NCBI RefSeq assembly: GCF_900101435.1
Contig: NZ_FMZH01000004.1
Location: 2,615 to 66,614 of the forward strand
From: Pedobacter soli
GTDB taxonomy: Bacteria; Bacteroidota; Bacteroidia; Sphingobacteriales; Sphingobacteriaceae
Direction: 5' to 3'
Length of the DNA stretch: 64,000 nt
Of the stretch, positions 11,001-26,000 are shown in pieces. The stretch's first letter is position 1. Each line of letters opens with the position of its first letter. The notes beneath the pieces are model-generated. The model worked only from the letters and a program-made list of their open reading frames with translations, was not told the DNA's origin and searched no databases. The position numbers and the translations under genes were made by a program.

Positions 11001-14000
11001 ATGGTACTGCCATTGCCGGATCGGATTATACCAATACTACAGGCACCTTAACTTTTCCTGCAAATTCAGCAACAGGTACCACGCGTACGATTACTGTTCC
11101 TATTCTGAACGACGCAATCAGCGAGCCTTCAGAGGCTTTCACAGTTGTGCTGTCTGGTATCAGTGCGGGTCCAACCACCATTGCTACAGCAACCGGGACT
11201 GGTACGATTACCGATGATGATGCTTCGAGTTTGGCAATCAATAACGTAAGTGTTGTAGAGAATGTGGCAGGAGGTAATGCTGTATTTACGGTAACTTTAA
11301 CAGGCGCGATCCAAAATGCACTAACGGTTGATTTCGCCACTGCTAATGGTACTGCCATTGCCGGATCGGATTATACCAGTACTACAGGAACTTTAACTTT
11401 CCCGGCAAACTCAGCAACAGGTACCACGCGTACGATTACTGTTCCTATTCTGAACGATGCAATCAGTGAGCCTACTGAAGCCTTCACGGTTGTACTTTCA
11501 AATATCAGCGCAGGTCCAACTACCATTGCAACTGCTACAGGAACCGGTACGATTACTGATGACGATGCTTCGAGTATTGCGATCAATAACGTAAGCGTTG
11601 CTGAGAACGTGGCAGGAGGTAATGCTGTATTTACGGTAACCTTAACAGGAGGAATCCAGAATGCAGTAACCGTTAATTACGCTACTGCCAATGGTACTGC
11701 TATTGCCGGATCTGATTATACCAACACTACAGGAACTTTAACTTTTCCTGCAAATTCGCCAACTGGTACCACACGTACCATTACGGTTCCTATTCTGAAT
11801 GATGCGATCAGCGAGCCTACCGAAGCCTTCACTGTGGTGCTGTCTGGTATCAGTGCGGGTCCAACTACTATTGCTACAGCAACCGGAACAGGTACGATTA
11901 CAGACGATGATGTTTCGAGTTTGGCGATCAATAATGTAAGTGTTGTGGAGAACGTGGTAGGAGGTAACGCTGTATTTACAGTTACTTTAACAGGTGCGAT
12001 CCAGAATGCGGTAACGGTTGATTTCGCCACAGCCAATGGTACTGCCATTGCGGGCTCAGATTACACTGCAACCAGCGGAACATTAACGTTCCCTGCAAAT
12101 TCACCGACAGGTACCACGCGTACGATAACTGTTCCTATTCTGAACGATGCCATCAGTGAACCTGCCGAGGCTTTCACGGTTGTGCTTTCGAATATCAGCG
12201 CAGGTCCAACCACCATTGCAACTGCTACCGGAACAGGTACGATTACAGACGATGATGTTTCGAGTTTATCGATCAATAATGTAAGTGTTGTGGAGAACGT
12301 GGTAGGAGGTAATGCTGTATTTACAGTTACTTTAACAGGTGCGATCCAGAATGCGGTAACGGTTGATTTCGCCACTGCTAATGGTACTGCTATTGCGGGC
12401 TCAGATTACACTGCAACCAGCGGAACATTAACTTTCCCTGCAAATTCACCGACAGGTACCACGCGTACGATAACTGTTCCTATTCTGAACGATGCCATTA
12501 GTGAGCCTACTGAGGCTTTCACGGTTGTGCTTTCGAATATCAGTGCAGGACCTACCACCATTGCTACTGCTACCGGAACAGGTACCATTACTGATGATGA
12601 TGCTTCGAGTTTGGCAATTAACAACGTAAGTGTTGTGGAGAACGTGGCAGGAGGTAATGCCGTATTTACGGTAACTTTAACAGGCGCGATCCAAAATGCA
12701 CTAACGGTTGATTTCGCCACTGCTAATGGTACTGCCATTGCAGGTTCAGATTATACCTCAACCAGTGGAACTTTAACTTTCCCGGCAAATTCAGCAACGG
12801 GTACCACGCGTACGATAACTGTTCCTATTCTGAACGATGCAATCAGCGAGCCTTCCGAGGCTTTCACCGTTGTGCTGTCGAATATCAGTGCAGGTCCAAC
12901 TACCATTGCAACTGCTACCGGAACAGGTACGATTACCGATGATGATGCTTCGAGTTTGGCGATCAACAACGTAAGTGTTGTGGAGAACGTGGCAGGAGGT
13001 AATGCCGTATTTACAGTAACTTTAACCGGTGGTATCCAAAACGCAGTAACGGTTGATTTCGCGACTGCCAATGGTACTGCCATTGCCGGATCGGATTATA
13101 CCAGTACTACTGGATCCTTAACTTTTCCAGCAAATTCGCCAACAGGTACCACGCGTACCATTACGGTTCCTATCCTGAACGATGCGATCAGTGAGCCTAC
13201 TGAAGCTTTTACTGTTGTTCTTTCAAATATTAGCGCAGGTCCAACCACCATTGCTACTGCTACCGGAACCGGTACGATTACCGATGATGATGCTTCGAGT
13301 TTGGCGATCAATAACGTAAGTGTTGTGGAGAACGTTGCAGGAGGTAATGCTGTGTTTACGGTAACCTTAACAGGGGGAATCCAAAATGCAGTAACCGTTA
13401 ATTATGCCACTGCCAATGGTACTGCCATTGCGGGATCGGATTATACCAATACTACAGGAACACTAACTTTTCCGGCAAATTCACCAACAGGTACCACGCG
13501 TACAATTACCGTTCCTATCCTGAACGATGCCATCAGTGAACCAACCGAAGCCTTTACGGTTGCGCTGTCGAATATCAGTGCAGGCCCTACTACCATTGCT
13601 ACGGCTACCGGAACCGGCACAATTACTGATGACGATGCTTCAATTGCAAGTATTACTCCGGGAGTTAACGGAAATGAAAACGGCCCGGTTAACGGAACTT
13701 TTACGGTTACTTTAAGTAATGCCGCTTCAACAGATACACAAATTACTTATAGTTTGGGTGGTACAGCCACCGAAGGAAGTGATTATTCTACGATTGCAAC
13801 CAAAACCATTACTATTCCTGCGGGTCAGACTACAGGAACCATTACCATTCCGGTATTGACGGATAATTTGGTGGAGGGTAATGAAACGGTTATTGCAACA
13901 CTTGTTTCTTCAAATAGCCCGCTGGTAAGTATTACCACAACACCTGCCGATAAAACAGCTACGATCAATATCCTCGATAACAATACTGCTACTGTTAGCA

Positions 14001-17000
14001 TTTCTGCTACACCAACAAGTGTTAACGAAGGAGCGGGTACAGCCACATTCACCGTAACCTTAAGCAATGCGGTTCAAAATGCGTTTAGTGTTAATTATAC
14101 TACAACCAACGGAACAGCTATTGCAGGTCAGGATTATACAGCAACCAGCGGAACATTAAACTTCCCGGCAAATTCTGCAGCGGGATCTACATTAACCTTT
14201 ACCGTTCCGATTACCGACGATAACATCGTTGAACCAAGTGAAACTTTCAATGGAACATTAACCGGCGTTACCGGCGGACTGGTAACCATTGGGACAGGTA
14301 GCGCTGCCGTAACCATTATCGATAACGACAGCTCTGTGGCCAGCATTGCCCCGGGTGTTAATGGTAACGAAACCGGTCCGGTTCAGGGAACCTTCATTGT
14401 AACCTTAAGCAAACCAGCTTCAACAGATACACAAATTACCTATACATTAGGTGGAACGGCAACCGAAGGAAGCGATTACAGTACCATTGCAACCAAAACC
14501 ATTACTATTCCGGCCGGACAAACCACCGGAACTATTGTGATTAATGTATTGCAGGATGCCCTTACTGAAAGTACTGAAACCGTAATTGCTACATTGGGTA
14601 CTTCCAACAATGCAGTAACGGTAAATACTACTCCGGCATCAATCGATATCCTTGATGCCAATACTTCAAGTGTAAGTATTTCTACTACGCCGACAGTTAA
14701 CGAGGCTGCCGGCACAGCTACCTTTACCGTAACTTTAAATAATGCTGTTCAAAGCGCATTCAGTGTAAATTATGCAACCGCTAACGGAACTGCAACAGCA
14801 GGAGCAGATTATACTGCAACCAGCGGAACATTGAATTTTCCTGCAAATTCTCCTGCGGGTACAGCATTAACCTTTACAGTTCCGATTATTAACGATAATA
14901 TTGCTGAACCGAACGAAACCTTTACGGCTACGCTTAGCGGCATTACCGGTGGAGTAGTGGTGATCAGCAATGCAACTGCCACAGCTACCATTGTAGATAA
15001 TGATGCGGCAACGGTATCTATCGCGGCGGGAACACCAGGCAGCGAAAATGGTCCTGTTAACGGTACATTCACGGTAACCTTAAGTAATCCATCATCAACT
15101 GATACACAGATTACCTATACTTTGGGTGGCACAGCAACTGAAGGAAGTGATTACTCAGCAATTGCTACTAAAACCATTACTATTCCGGCAGGCCAGACTA
15201 CCGGAACCATTACCATTCCGGTATTAACCGATAACATTGTCGAAGGTACTGAAACGGTAGTAGCCACACTGGTTTCTACCAACAGTGCATTGGTTACGGT
15301 AACACCAACTCCGGCAAATAAAACGGCAACGATTAACATCACCGACAATACTACTGCAACGGTAACCGTAGCCGCTACAACCAACGGGGCTGAGCCGAAT
15401 ACACAAGGCTTATTTACTTTCACGCTAAGTAATGTATCTACAACCGATACGCAGATTGCTTATACCGTAACAGGATCTGCAACCAGCGGAACGGATTATA
15501 CCTCAATTGGTACAAGTATAACAATCCCAGCCGGACAGACCAGTGTAACCTTACCAGTTATTGTGCTGGATGATACTTTCGCAGAACCTACGGAAAGCGT
15601 AATTCTGACGATGACCGCGGCAACCAATAATCCGGCAATTACTGCAAACACAAGCCCTGCAACCGTAAATATTACCGATAATGATAATGCAACCGTAGCC
15701 GTTAATAACGTTACAGTAGCAGAGAACGGAGGAAATGCAACCTTTACCGTAACTTTAAGCGGTAATGTTCAGGATGCATTTACTGTAAACTATTCTACAA
15801 CAAACGGAACTGCAGTTTCGGGTACTGATTACACCGCTACATCGGGTAGTGTAACCTTTCCTGCAGGTTCAGTGAGCGGTACCACGCGCACTTTCAATAT
15901 TCCGGTTATAAACGATAACATCGCCGAACTGACTGAAACCTTTACGGTGAAATTAAACAGTGTGAGCGCAGGATCGGTTGTAACCATACCTGCTGCCGGT
16001 GCAACCGGAACAGCAACCATTACTGATGACGATGCCGCAAATGTGGCAATCAATAGTGTTTCTGCTTTAGAAAATGCAGGTAACATGACTTTCACGGTAA
16101 CCTTAACCGGAAATATCCAGGATGCGGTTTCTATTAACTATGCAACTACAGATAACACTGCAATTGCAGGATCAGATTATACTGCAAAAACAGGTGTAAT
16201 TACTTTTCCTGCCGGATCTGTTTCGGGAGCTACCCAAACGATCCTGATCCCGATAACGGATGATAACGTGACCGAAGCCTCCGAAAGCTTCAAGGTAACT
16301 TTAAGCAATGCAACTGCTCCGGTTACCATTACGCAACCAGAAGGTATCGGAACCATTACAGATAACGATCCTGCAACAGTAAGCATTTCAGCTACACCAA
16401 CCAGTGTAAATGAGGCGGCAGGTACAGCAACATTTACCGTAACCTTAAGCAATGCGGTACAAGCAGGATTTAGCGTTGATTATGCAACAGCCAACGGAAC
16501 AGCCAATGCCGGTAGCGATTACACCGCCACCAGCGGAACGCTAAACTTCCCGGCAGGATCGGCAGCAGGTGCAACCTTAACTTTCACCGTTCCGATTATC
16601 AACGATAATGTGGTTGAACCTAGCGAAACGTTTAGTGCTTCGATTAACAATGTAAGCGGTAACCTGGTTACCATTGGTACTTCGACTGCAAGCGTAACCA
16701 TTATCGATAATGATACTGCTATTGCTACGATCACTCCAGGAACTCCAGGAAATGAAAATGGTCCGGTTAACGGAACATTTACAGTTACGCTAAGTAACCC
16801 TTCATCAACCGATACCCAGATTACCTATACTTTGGGCGGAACAGCAACTGAAGGAAGTGATTACTCAACTATTGTTACCAAAACGATTACCATTCCGGCC
16901 GGACAAACTACCGGAACCATTACTATTCCGGTATTGACCGATAATATTGTAGAAGGTACCGAAACGGTTATTGCTACTTTGGCCAGTACCAACAATCCTG

Positions 17001-20000
17001 CTGTAACCGCAAGTAATACACCTGCAACAATCAACATTAGCGACAATACTACTGCTACAGTAACTGTAGCTGGTACTGCTGATGGTGCCGAGCCTAATAC
17101 CCCGGGTAAATTTACCTTCACCTTAAGTAATGTATCTACAACCGATACACAAATTACCTATGCCGTTGGCGGTTCTGCTACCAGCGGTGCAGATTATACT
17201 GCCATTGGCACAACAGTAACCATCCCTGCCGGACAAACTACTGCAACAGTTACTGTTCCGGTATTAGATGATAATATTGCAGAAGGTACCGAGACCGTAA
17301 TTTTAACGATGACAGCTGCAACAAGTAATCCATCGGTTACAGCAAGTACTACACCTGCCAGTATCAATATAACAGATAACGATACTGCTGTAGCAACCAT
17401 AGCAGCAGGCACACCAGGCAATGAAAATGGCCCTGTTAACGGAACATTTACGGTAACCTTAAGCAATCCTTCTGCTCAGCCAACTACCATTACCTATACT
17501 TTAGGCGGCACGGCAACCGAAGGCAGCGATTACAGTACCATTGTTACCAAAACCATCACTATCCCGGCTGGTCAAACCACAGGGACAATTACTATTCCGG
17601 TATTAACCGATAACCTGGTAGAAGGTGTAGAAACTGTAATTGCCACATTGGCTACCTCAGGCAATCCGCTGGTAAGCGTAAGCAATACACCAGCTACGAT
17701 TAATATCCTCGATAACAATACAGCAAGCGTAAGCATTTCGGCCACGCCAACCAGCGTAGATGAGGCTGCAGGTACAGCAACCTTTACCGTAACTTTAAGT
17801 GCCGCAGTACAAAATGCCTTTAGCGTTGATTATGCAACCGCAAACGGAACAGCTACAGCAGGTAGCGATTACACTGCTACAAGTGGTACGTTAAACTTCC
17901 CGGCAGGATCGGCAGCAGGTGCAACCTTAACTTTCACCGTTCCGATCATCAATGATAATGTGGTAGAACCTGGCGAAACGTTTAATGCTACCATCAGTAA
18001 TGTAACCGGCGGATTGGTAACCATTGCAACCAGCTCGGCAACCCTAACCATTACCGATAATGATACTTCGGTTGCTACCATTACCCCGGGTATAAACGGC
18101 AATGAAACCGGACCGGTAAACGGAACGTTCACGGTAACTTTGAGTAACCCTTCATCAACAGATACCCAGATTACCTATACTTTAGGTGGAACGGCAACTG
18201 AAGGCAGCGATTACTCAACCATCGTAACTAAAACCATTACTATTCCGGCAGGCCAGACTACCGGAACAATTACTATTCCGGTATTAACCGATAACCTTAC
18301 AGAAGGTGCCGAAACGGTTATAGCTACATTAGCCACAACAAATAATCCGTCGGTGAGTATCAGCAATACTCCGGCCACTATTAATGTTTTAGATGCCAAC
18401 ACAGCCAGCGTAAGTATTTCTACTACACCAACGGTTGATGAAGCAGCTGGAACAGCTACCTTTACAGTAACGCTAAATAATGCTGTTCAAAATGCATTCA
18501 GCGTTGACTATGCTACTGCAAACGGAACGGCAACAGCAGGCTTAGATTATACCGCAACAAGCGGAACTTTAAATTTCCCTGCAAATGCCGCAGCCGGAAC
18601 TACCTTAACTTTCACTGTTCCGGTTATTGATGATAATATTGCCGAGCCAAGCGAAACCTTTACCGCTACATTAAGTAATATTACCGGTGGAGTAGTGGCC
18701 ATCAATACTGCCACAGCAACAGCTACCATTGTTGATAATGATGCATCTGTAGCTACTATTGCTGCAGGTATTACAGGAAACGAAAACGGCCCTGTTAACG
18801 GAACGTTTACCGTAACCTTAAGCAAGCCATCATCAACTGATACGCAGCTTACTTATACTTTAGGCGGTACAGCAACCGAAGGCAGCGATTACAGTACCCT
18901 CGCTACTCATACAATTACTATCCCTGCTGGTCAAACCACCGGAACGATTACCATTCCGGTTTTAACCGATAACCTGGTAGAAGGTGTAGAAACAGTGATT
19001 GCCACACTGGCTACCTCGGGCAATCCATTGGTAAGTGTAAGCAATACACCGGCAACCATCAATATTCTTGATAACAATACGGCAACCGTAAGCATTTCGG
19101 CTACACCTGCCAGTATAGATGAAGCCGACGGAACAGCAACCTTTACCGTAACTTTAAGTAGTGCGGTTCAAAATGCCTTTAGCGTTGATTACGCAACAGC
19201 AAACGGAACAGCGACTGCGGGTGCAGGCTTAGATTACACCGCTACCAGCGGCACGCTGACTTTCCCTGCAGGATCTGCCGCGGGTACAACCTTAACTTTC
19301 ACTGTTCCGGTTAACGACGATAACCTGATTGAGCCAAGTGAAACCTTTAATGGTACCATTAATAATATAACTGGTGGCCTGGTAACCATCGCAACCAGCT
19401 CGGCAACCGTAACCATTACCGATAATGATAGCGCTGTGGCTACCATTACCCCAGGCATAAATGGTAATGAAACTGGACCTGTTAACGGAACGTTCATTGT
19501 AACTTTGAGTAACCCTTCATCAACCGACACCCAGTTTACCTATACTTTGGGTGGTACCGCGACGCAAGGCAGCGATTACTCAACCATTGTAACCAAGGTG
19601 GTTACGATACCGGCGGGCCAGACTACCGGCACCATTACTATTCCGGTGTTAACCGATGCAATCACCGAAAGCATTGAAACGGTTATTGCTACCTTAACCA
19701 CATCGAATAATCCGTCGGTAACTGTTAATAATACTCCGGCTACGATTAATATTTTAGATGCCAATACGGCCAGCGTAAGTATTTCTACTACGCCAACAGT
19801 TGATGAGGCCGCTGGAACAGCAACCTTTACGGTAACCCTTAATAATGCTGTTCAGGATGCATTTAGTGTTGACTATGCAACCGCAAACGGAACGGCAACA
19901 GCAGGCTTAGATTATACCGCAACAAATGGAACGCTAAACTTCCCTGCAGGATCGGCAGCGGGAGCATTCTTAACTTTCACTGTTCCGATTAACGACGATA

Positions 20001-23000
20001 ATATTGCCGAACCGAGCGAAACTTTTACCGCTACATTAAGCAATATCACCGGTGGTGTGGTATTAATCAGTAACGCCACAGCAACAGCTACCATTGTTGA
20101 TAATGATGTTTCGGTGGCTAGCATTGCTGCAGGTATAACAGGGAACGAAAATGGTCCGGTTAACGGAACATTTACCGTAAGCCTAAGTAAACCATCATCA
20201 ACTGATACACAGCTTACCTATACTTTAGGTGGTACCGCGACTGAAGGCAGTGATTACAGTACTATTGCAACCCAAACAATTACCATTCCTGCTGGTCAAA
20301 CCACAGGGACCATTACCATACCGGTATTAACCGATAACGTTGTTGAAGGTGTAGAAACCGTAATTGCCACTTTGGTTAGCTCAGGCAATCCGCTGGTAAG
20401 TGTAAGCACTACACCGGCATCTATTGATATCCTCGATAACAATACCGCAACGGTAAGTATTTCAGCTACGCCAACCAACATAAATGAGGCAGCAGGCACA
20501 GCCACTTTTACCGTAACTTTGAGTGCAGCGGTTCAAAATGCCTTTAGCGTTGATTATGCAACAGCCAACGGAACGGCAATTGCCGGTAGCGATTATACCG
20601 CTGCCAGCGGCACGCTGACTTTCCCGGCCGGATCTGCTGCAGGTGCAACCTTAACTTTCACCGTTCCGGTAAATGACGATAACCTGGTTGAGGCAAATGA
20701 AACCTTTAATGCCACAATTAGTAATATAACCGGTGGACTGGTAACCATTGCAACCAATTCTGCAAGCGTAACCATTACCGATAATGATAGCGCTGTAGCT
20801 ACCATTACCGCAGGTGTAAACGGCAACGAAACCGGACCTGTAAATGGAACATTCACGGTAACCTTAAGTAACCCTTCATCAACCGATACCCAGATTACCT
20901 ATACTTTAGGTGGAACAGCGACTGAAGGCAGCGATTACTCAACCATCGGAGCCAAAACGATTACCATTCCAGCAGGCCAAACTACCGGAACGATCACTAT
21001 TCCAGTATTAACGGATGCGATTACCGAAGGCGTTGAAACGGTTATTGCTACATTGGGCACATCAGGTAACCCTGCAATAACTATTGATGCTACACCAGCA
21101 ACAATTAATATCTTAGATGCCAATACCGCCAGTGTAAGTATTTCTACTACGCCAACAGTTGATGAAGGCGCCGGAACTGCTACCTTTACGGTAACGCTAA
21201 ATAATGCGGTTCAGGATGCATTTAGTGTTAACTATGCTACTGCAAACGGAACGGCTACGGCAGGATCAGATTATACCGCAACAACGGGAACGTTAAATTT
21301 CCCTGCAAACGCTGCAGCCGGAACTACCTTAACTTTCACTGTTCCGATTACGGATGATAACATTGCTGAGGCAAACGAAACCTTTACAGCAACACTGAGT
21401 GGTATTACCGGTGGAGTAGTGGTGATCAGTAATGCAACCGCTACGGCTACCATTTTAGATAACGATGCAGTTGTGGCTACAATTACGGCGGGTACACCAG
21501 GAAACGAAAACGGCCCTGTTAACGGAACGTTTACCGTAACTTTAAGCAAGCCATCATCAACTGATACGCAACTTACCTATACATTGGGCGGCACAGCAAC
21601 AGAGGGCAGCGACTATTTAACCATCGTAACCAAAACCATTACCATTCCAGCAGGTCAAACTACCGGAACCATTACCATTCCGGTGTTAACCGACAATGTT
21701 GTAGAGGGGACTGAAACCGTTACTGCTACTTTAACTACTTCGGGTAGTCCGTTGGTAACAGTAAGCAATACGCCTGCAAGTATTAACATTACCGATAATA
21801 CTACGGCAACAGTAACAGTGGCGGCCACAAATGACGGGGCAGAACCAACTACCCCTGGTTTGTTTACTTTCACGTTAAGTAATGTCTCAACAACTGATAC
21901 ACAGATTACATATACTGTAAGTGGAACAGCAACGGGTGGATTAGATTATACTTCGATTGGTACAACGGTAACCATTCCGGCCGGACAAACTACGGCAACA
22001 GTAAATGTACCGGTATTGAACGATAACATTGCTGAAGGAACAGAAACGGTTATCTTAACTATGACTGCGGCAACAAGCAATCCATCAATTACAGCCATTA
22101 CTACGCCGGCTACTGTTAATATTATTGATGATGATACTGCTGTAGCAACAATTACCGCAGGTACCTCGGGTAACGAAAACGGGCCATTAAATGGTACTTT
22201 CACGGTAACCCTGAGCAATCCATCATCGCAGCCTACTACCTTAACCTATAGCTTAGGTGGTACAGCTACAGAAGGAAGCGATTATTCGGCGATCGTTACC
22301 AAAACCATTACTATCCCTGCGGGTCAAACCACAGGAACCATTACCATTCCGGTATTAACTGATAATATTATAGAAGGTACAGAAACAGTAACCGCTACTT
22401 TGACCAATTCTGCTAATCCATTGGTGAGTATCAGTAATACACCTGCTACCATTAATATTGATGACAATACTACTGCAACAGTAACCGTTGCAGCAACCAC
22501 AAATGGTGCAGAACCTGCAACACCAGGTTTGTTTACTTTCACCTTAAGTAATGTATCTACAAGCGATACGCAGATTACTTATACCGTAACCGGAAGTGCA
22601 ACCAGCGGTGTAGATTATACGGCAATTGGTACAACAGTAACCATCCCGGCCGGACAAACCGCTGCAACAGTAAGTGTGCCGGTAATTGACGACAATATTG
22701 CTGAAGGAACAGAAACAGTGATACTGACCATGACAGCGGCAACAAGCAATCCTTCAATTACTGCCAATACAACACCTGCTGTTATAAACATTACCGATAA
22801 CGATACTTCGGTGGCATCAATTGCTGCCGGAACAAATGGTAATGAGAACGGACCAGCAAATGGAACCTTTGTGGTAACCTTAAGTAATCCGTCTTCGCAG
22901 CCAACTACCATTACCTATACCATTGGTGGTACAGCTACCGAGGGCAGCGATTACAGCAATATCGTAACCAAAACAGTTACTATTCCTGCAGGTCAAACCA

Positions 23001-26000
23001 CAGCAACCATTACTATTCCGGTATTAACCGATAATCTGGTAGAAGGCGTTGAAACAGTTGTGGTAACGCTGGGTACTTCAAATAATGCATTGGTAAGTGT
23101 AAGCAATACTCCGGCGAGTATTGATATCATTGATAATACCAGTGCAACGGTAACCGTAACAGCAACAGCTAACGGGGCAGAACCTGCAACTCCGGGCCAG
23201 TTTACCTTTACCTTAAGTAACGTGTCTACTACACCAACACAGATTACTTATACAGTTGGCGGATCAGCAACAAGCGGATTAGATTATACTTCGATTGGTA
23301 CAACAGTAACCATTCCTGCAGGGCAGACCACTGCAACGGTTAGTGTGCCGGTATTAAACGATAACCTTGTAGAAGGAATAGAAACGGTGGTGTTAACCAT
23401 GTCTGCTACTACCAGCAACCCTTCAATTACAGCGAGTACAACTCCGGCAACGGTTAACATTACCGATAACGATACCGCAATTGCAACCATTACTCCGGGT
23501 GTAAATGGTAACGAAAACGGTCCGGTTAGTGGCACATTTATCGTAACCTTAAGTAATCCATCATCTACCGATACGCAGATTACCTATACCGTTGGCGGAA
23601 CTGCTACCGAGGGAAGTGATTACAGCACGATTGTGAAAACCATTACTATCCCTGCGGGGCAGACTACCGGCACCATTACCATTCCGGTATTGGCCGATGC
23701 AATAGTAGAAGGAACTGAAACGGTTGTAATTAGCCTTACCGGAACCAATAATCCTTTAGTTAATGTAAACAGTACCCCTGCAAGTATTAATATTCTGGAT
23801 AACAATACGGCTACTGTAAGCATTAGTACCACACCAGTAATTAATGAAAATGCGGGTACTGCAACGTTTACAGTAACTTTAAGTGCAGCGGTACAAAATG
23901 CATTTAGTGTCGATTATAGAACAACTGATGGAACTGCTACAGCAGGTTTAGATTACACTGCAACATCAGGAACCTTAACGTTCCCGGCAAATTCTCCTGC
24001 AGGTACAACATTAACCTTTACGGTTCCAATTGCCGACGATAACCTGGTTGAACCATCAGAAACCTTTAGCGCCGCTTTAAGCAATGTAAGCAATACATTG
24101 GTAAGCATTGCAACGGGTACAGCTACAGTTACCATTACAGATAATGATACAGCAGTGGCAAGCATTGCGCCGGGTACAAACGGTAACGAAACAGGTCCGG
24201 TTAACGGAACTTTCATTGTAACTTTAAGTAACCCATCGGCTACCGATACACAGCTTACCTATACTTTAGGTGGCACAGCAACAGAGGGAAGTGATTACAC
24301 GGCAATTACAACTAAAGTAATTACCATTCCTGCTGGTGAAACCACCGGAACAATTACCATCCCTGTGATTGCCGATGCAGTAGCAGAAAGCATCGAAACT
24401 GTAATTGCAACTTTGGGTACATCAAATAATGCTGCGGTAAGTGTTAATACCACTCCGGCCAGCATCAATATCCTCGATGCCAACACGGCCAATGTAAGTA
24501 TCTCGATCAATGCGGCAAGTGTAACTGAAGCTGTAGGCACGGTTACTTTATCCGTTACTTTAAATGTGGCCGTTCAGAACAGCTTTACGGTAGATTATGC
24601 TACCGCTGATGGTACTGCAAAAGCAGGACTGGATTATGCGGCAACCAGCGGAACCTTAACTTTCCCTGCAAATTCTCCTGCAGGTACCGTACTTAATGTT
24701 GTGATCCCGATTATTGACGATAACCTGATCGAAACTTCAGAATCGTTTACAGTTGGCCTAAGCAACGTTCAAGGGGCTGATGTGGCTATTGGTACAAGTC
24801 CGGCAACAGTAAATATTGCAGATAACGACAGTGCTGTCGCAACCATTGTGGCTGGAACCAATGCAAATGAAACTGGTTTGGTAAACGGTTCGTTTAATGT
24901 AACATTGAGCAACCCGTCATCTACACCAACTACATTAACCTTTACCCTTGCGGGTACTGCAACTGAAAGTGCCGATTACGGTGCGGTTACCAAAACCATC
25001 ATTATTCCTGCAGGAGCAACCTCAGGAACCATCACTATTCCGGTAATGGCAGATGGTGTGGCAGAAGGTACTGAAACTGTAGTTGCAACATTAACTGCTT
25101 CAAGCAATGCGGCAATTACAGTAAGCAACACACCTGCCTCGATCAATATTCTTGATGCGGACGTGGCAACGGTTAGTATTGCTACAACTCCGGTAATCAA
25201 TGAAGATGCCGGCACCGCAACCTTTGTGGTTACGCTAAGCAATGCCGTACAAAATAGTTTCAGCGTAAACTATGGTACTACTGATGGAACAGCAACAGGA
25301 GGACTTGATTATACTGCAACCAATGGAACTTTAACCTTCCCTGCAAATGCTGCAGCCGGAACAAGCTTAACTTTCACGGTTCCGGTTACTGATGATAACC
25401 TGGTTGAACCATCAGAAACATTTAGTGCTTCATTGAGCGGTATTACCGGTGATGTGGTTACCATTGCAACTTCATCAGCAACTGTAACCATTACCGACAA
25501 CGATAATTCGGTGGCCAGCATTACTGCAGGTACCAACGGTAACGAAAATGGTCCGGTAAATGGAACTTACACAGTAACATTAAGTAATCCGTCATCAACC
25601 GATACCCAGCTTACCTTTACGGTAGGTGGTACCGCAACAGAAGGCGGCGATTACAATACCATCACAAAAACGATAATTATTCCGGCAGGGCAGACTACCG
25701 GAACCATTGCTATCCCGGTAATCAGCGATAATGTTGTAGAGGGTAACGAAACGGTTATCGTTACGTTAACAGGAAGCAATAATTCAGCAGTTACAGTTAA
25801 CAATACGCCTGCAACCATCAATATTATCGATAACAACTTGGTAACTGCAAGTATTTCTGTGGCCCTTGCAAGTGTAAACGAAGCTGCCGGAACAGCAACC
25901 TTTACCGTAACTTTAAGCGGTTCGGTACAAGATGCCTTTACGGTAGATTACATTACTGCTGATGGTACTGCAAAAGCAGGATTGGATTATGTGGCAACCA

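Noticed and set aside
10877..13636. CRISPR-like or other non-coding tandem array
   Set aside because: The 345-bp period is contiguous without spacers and codes in frame for Calx-beta domains.
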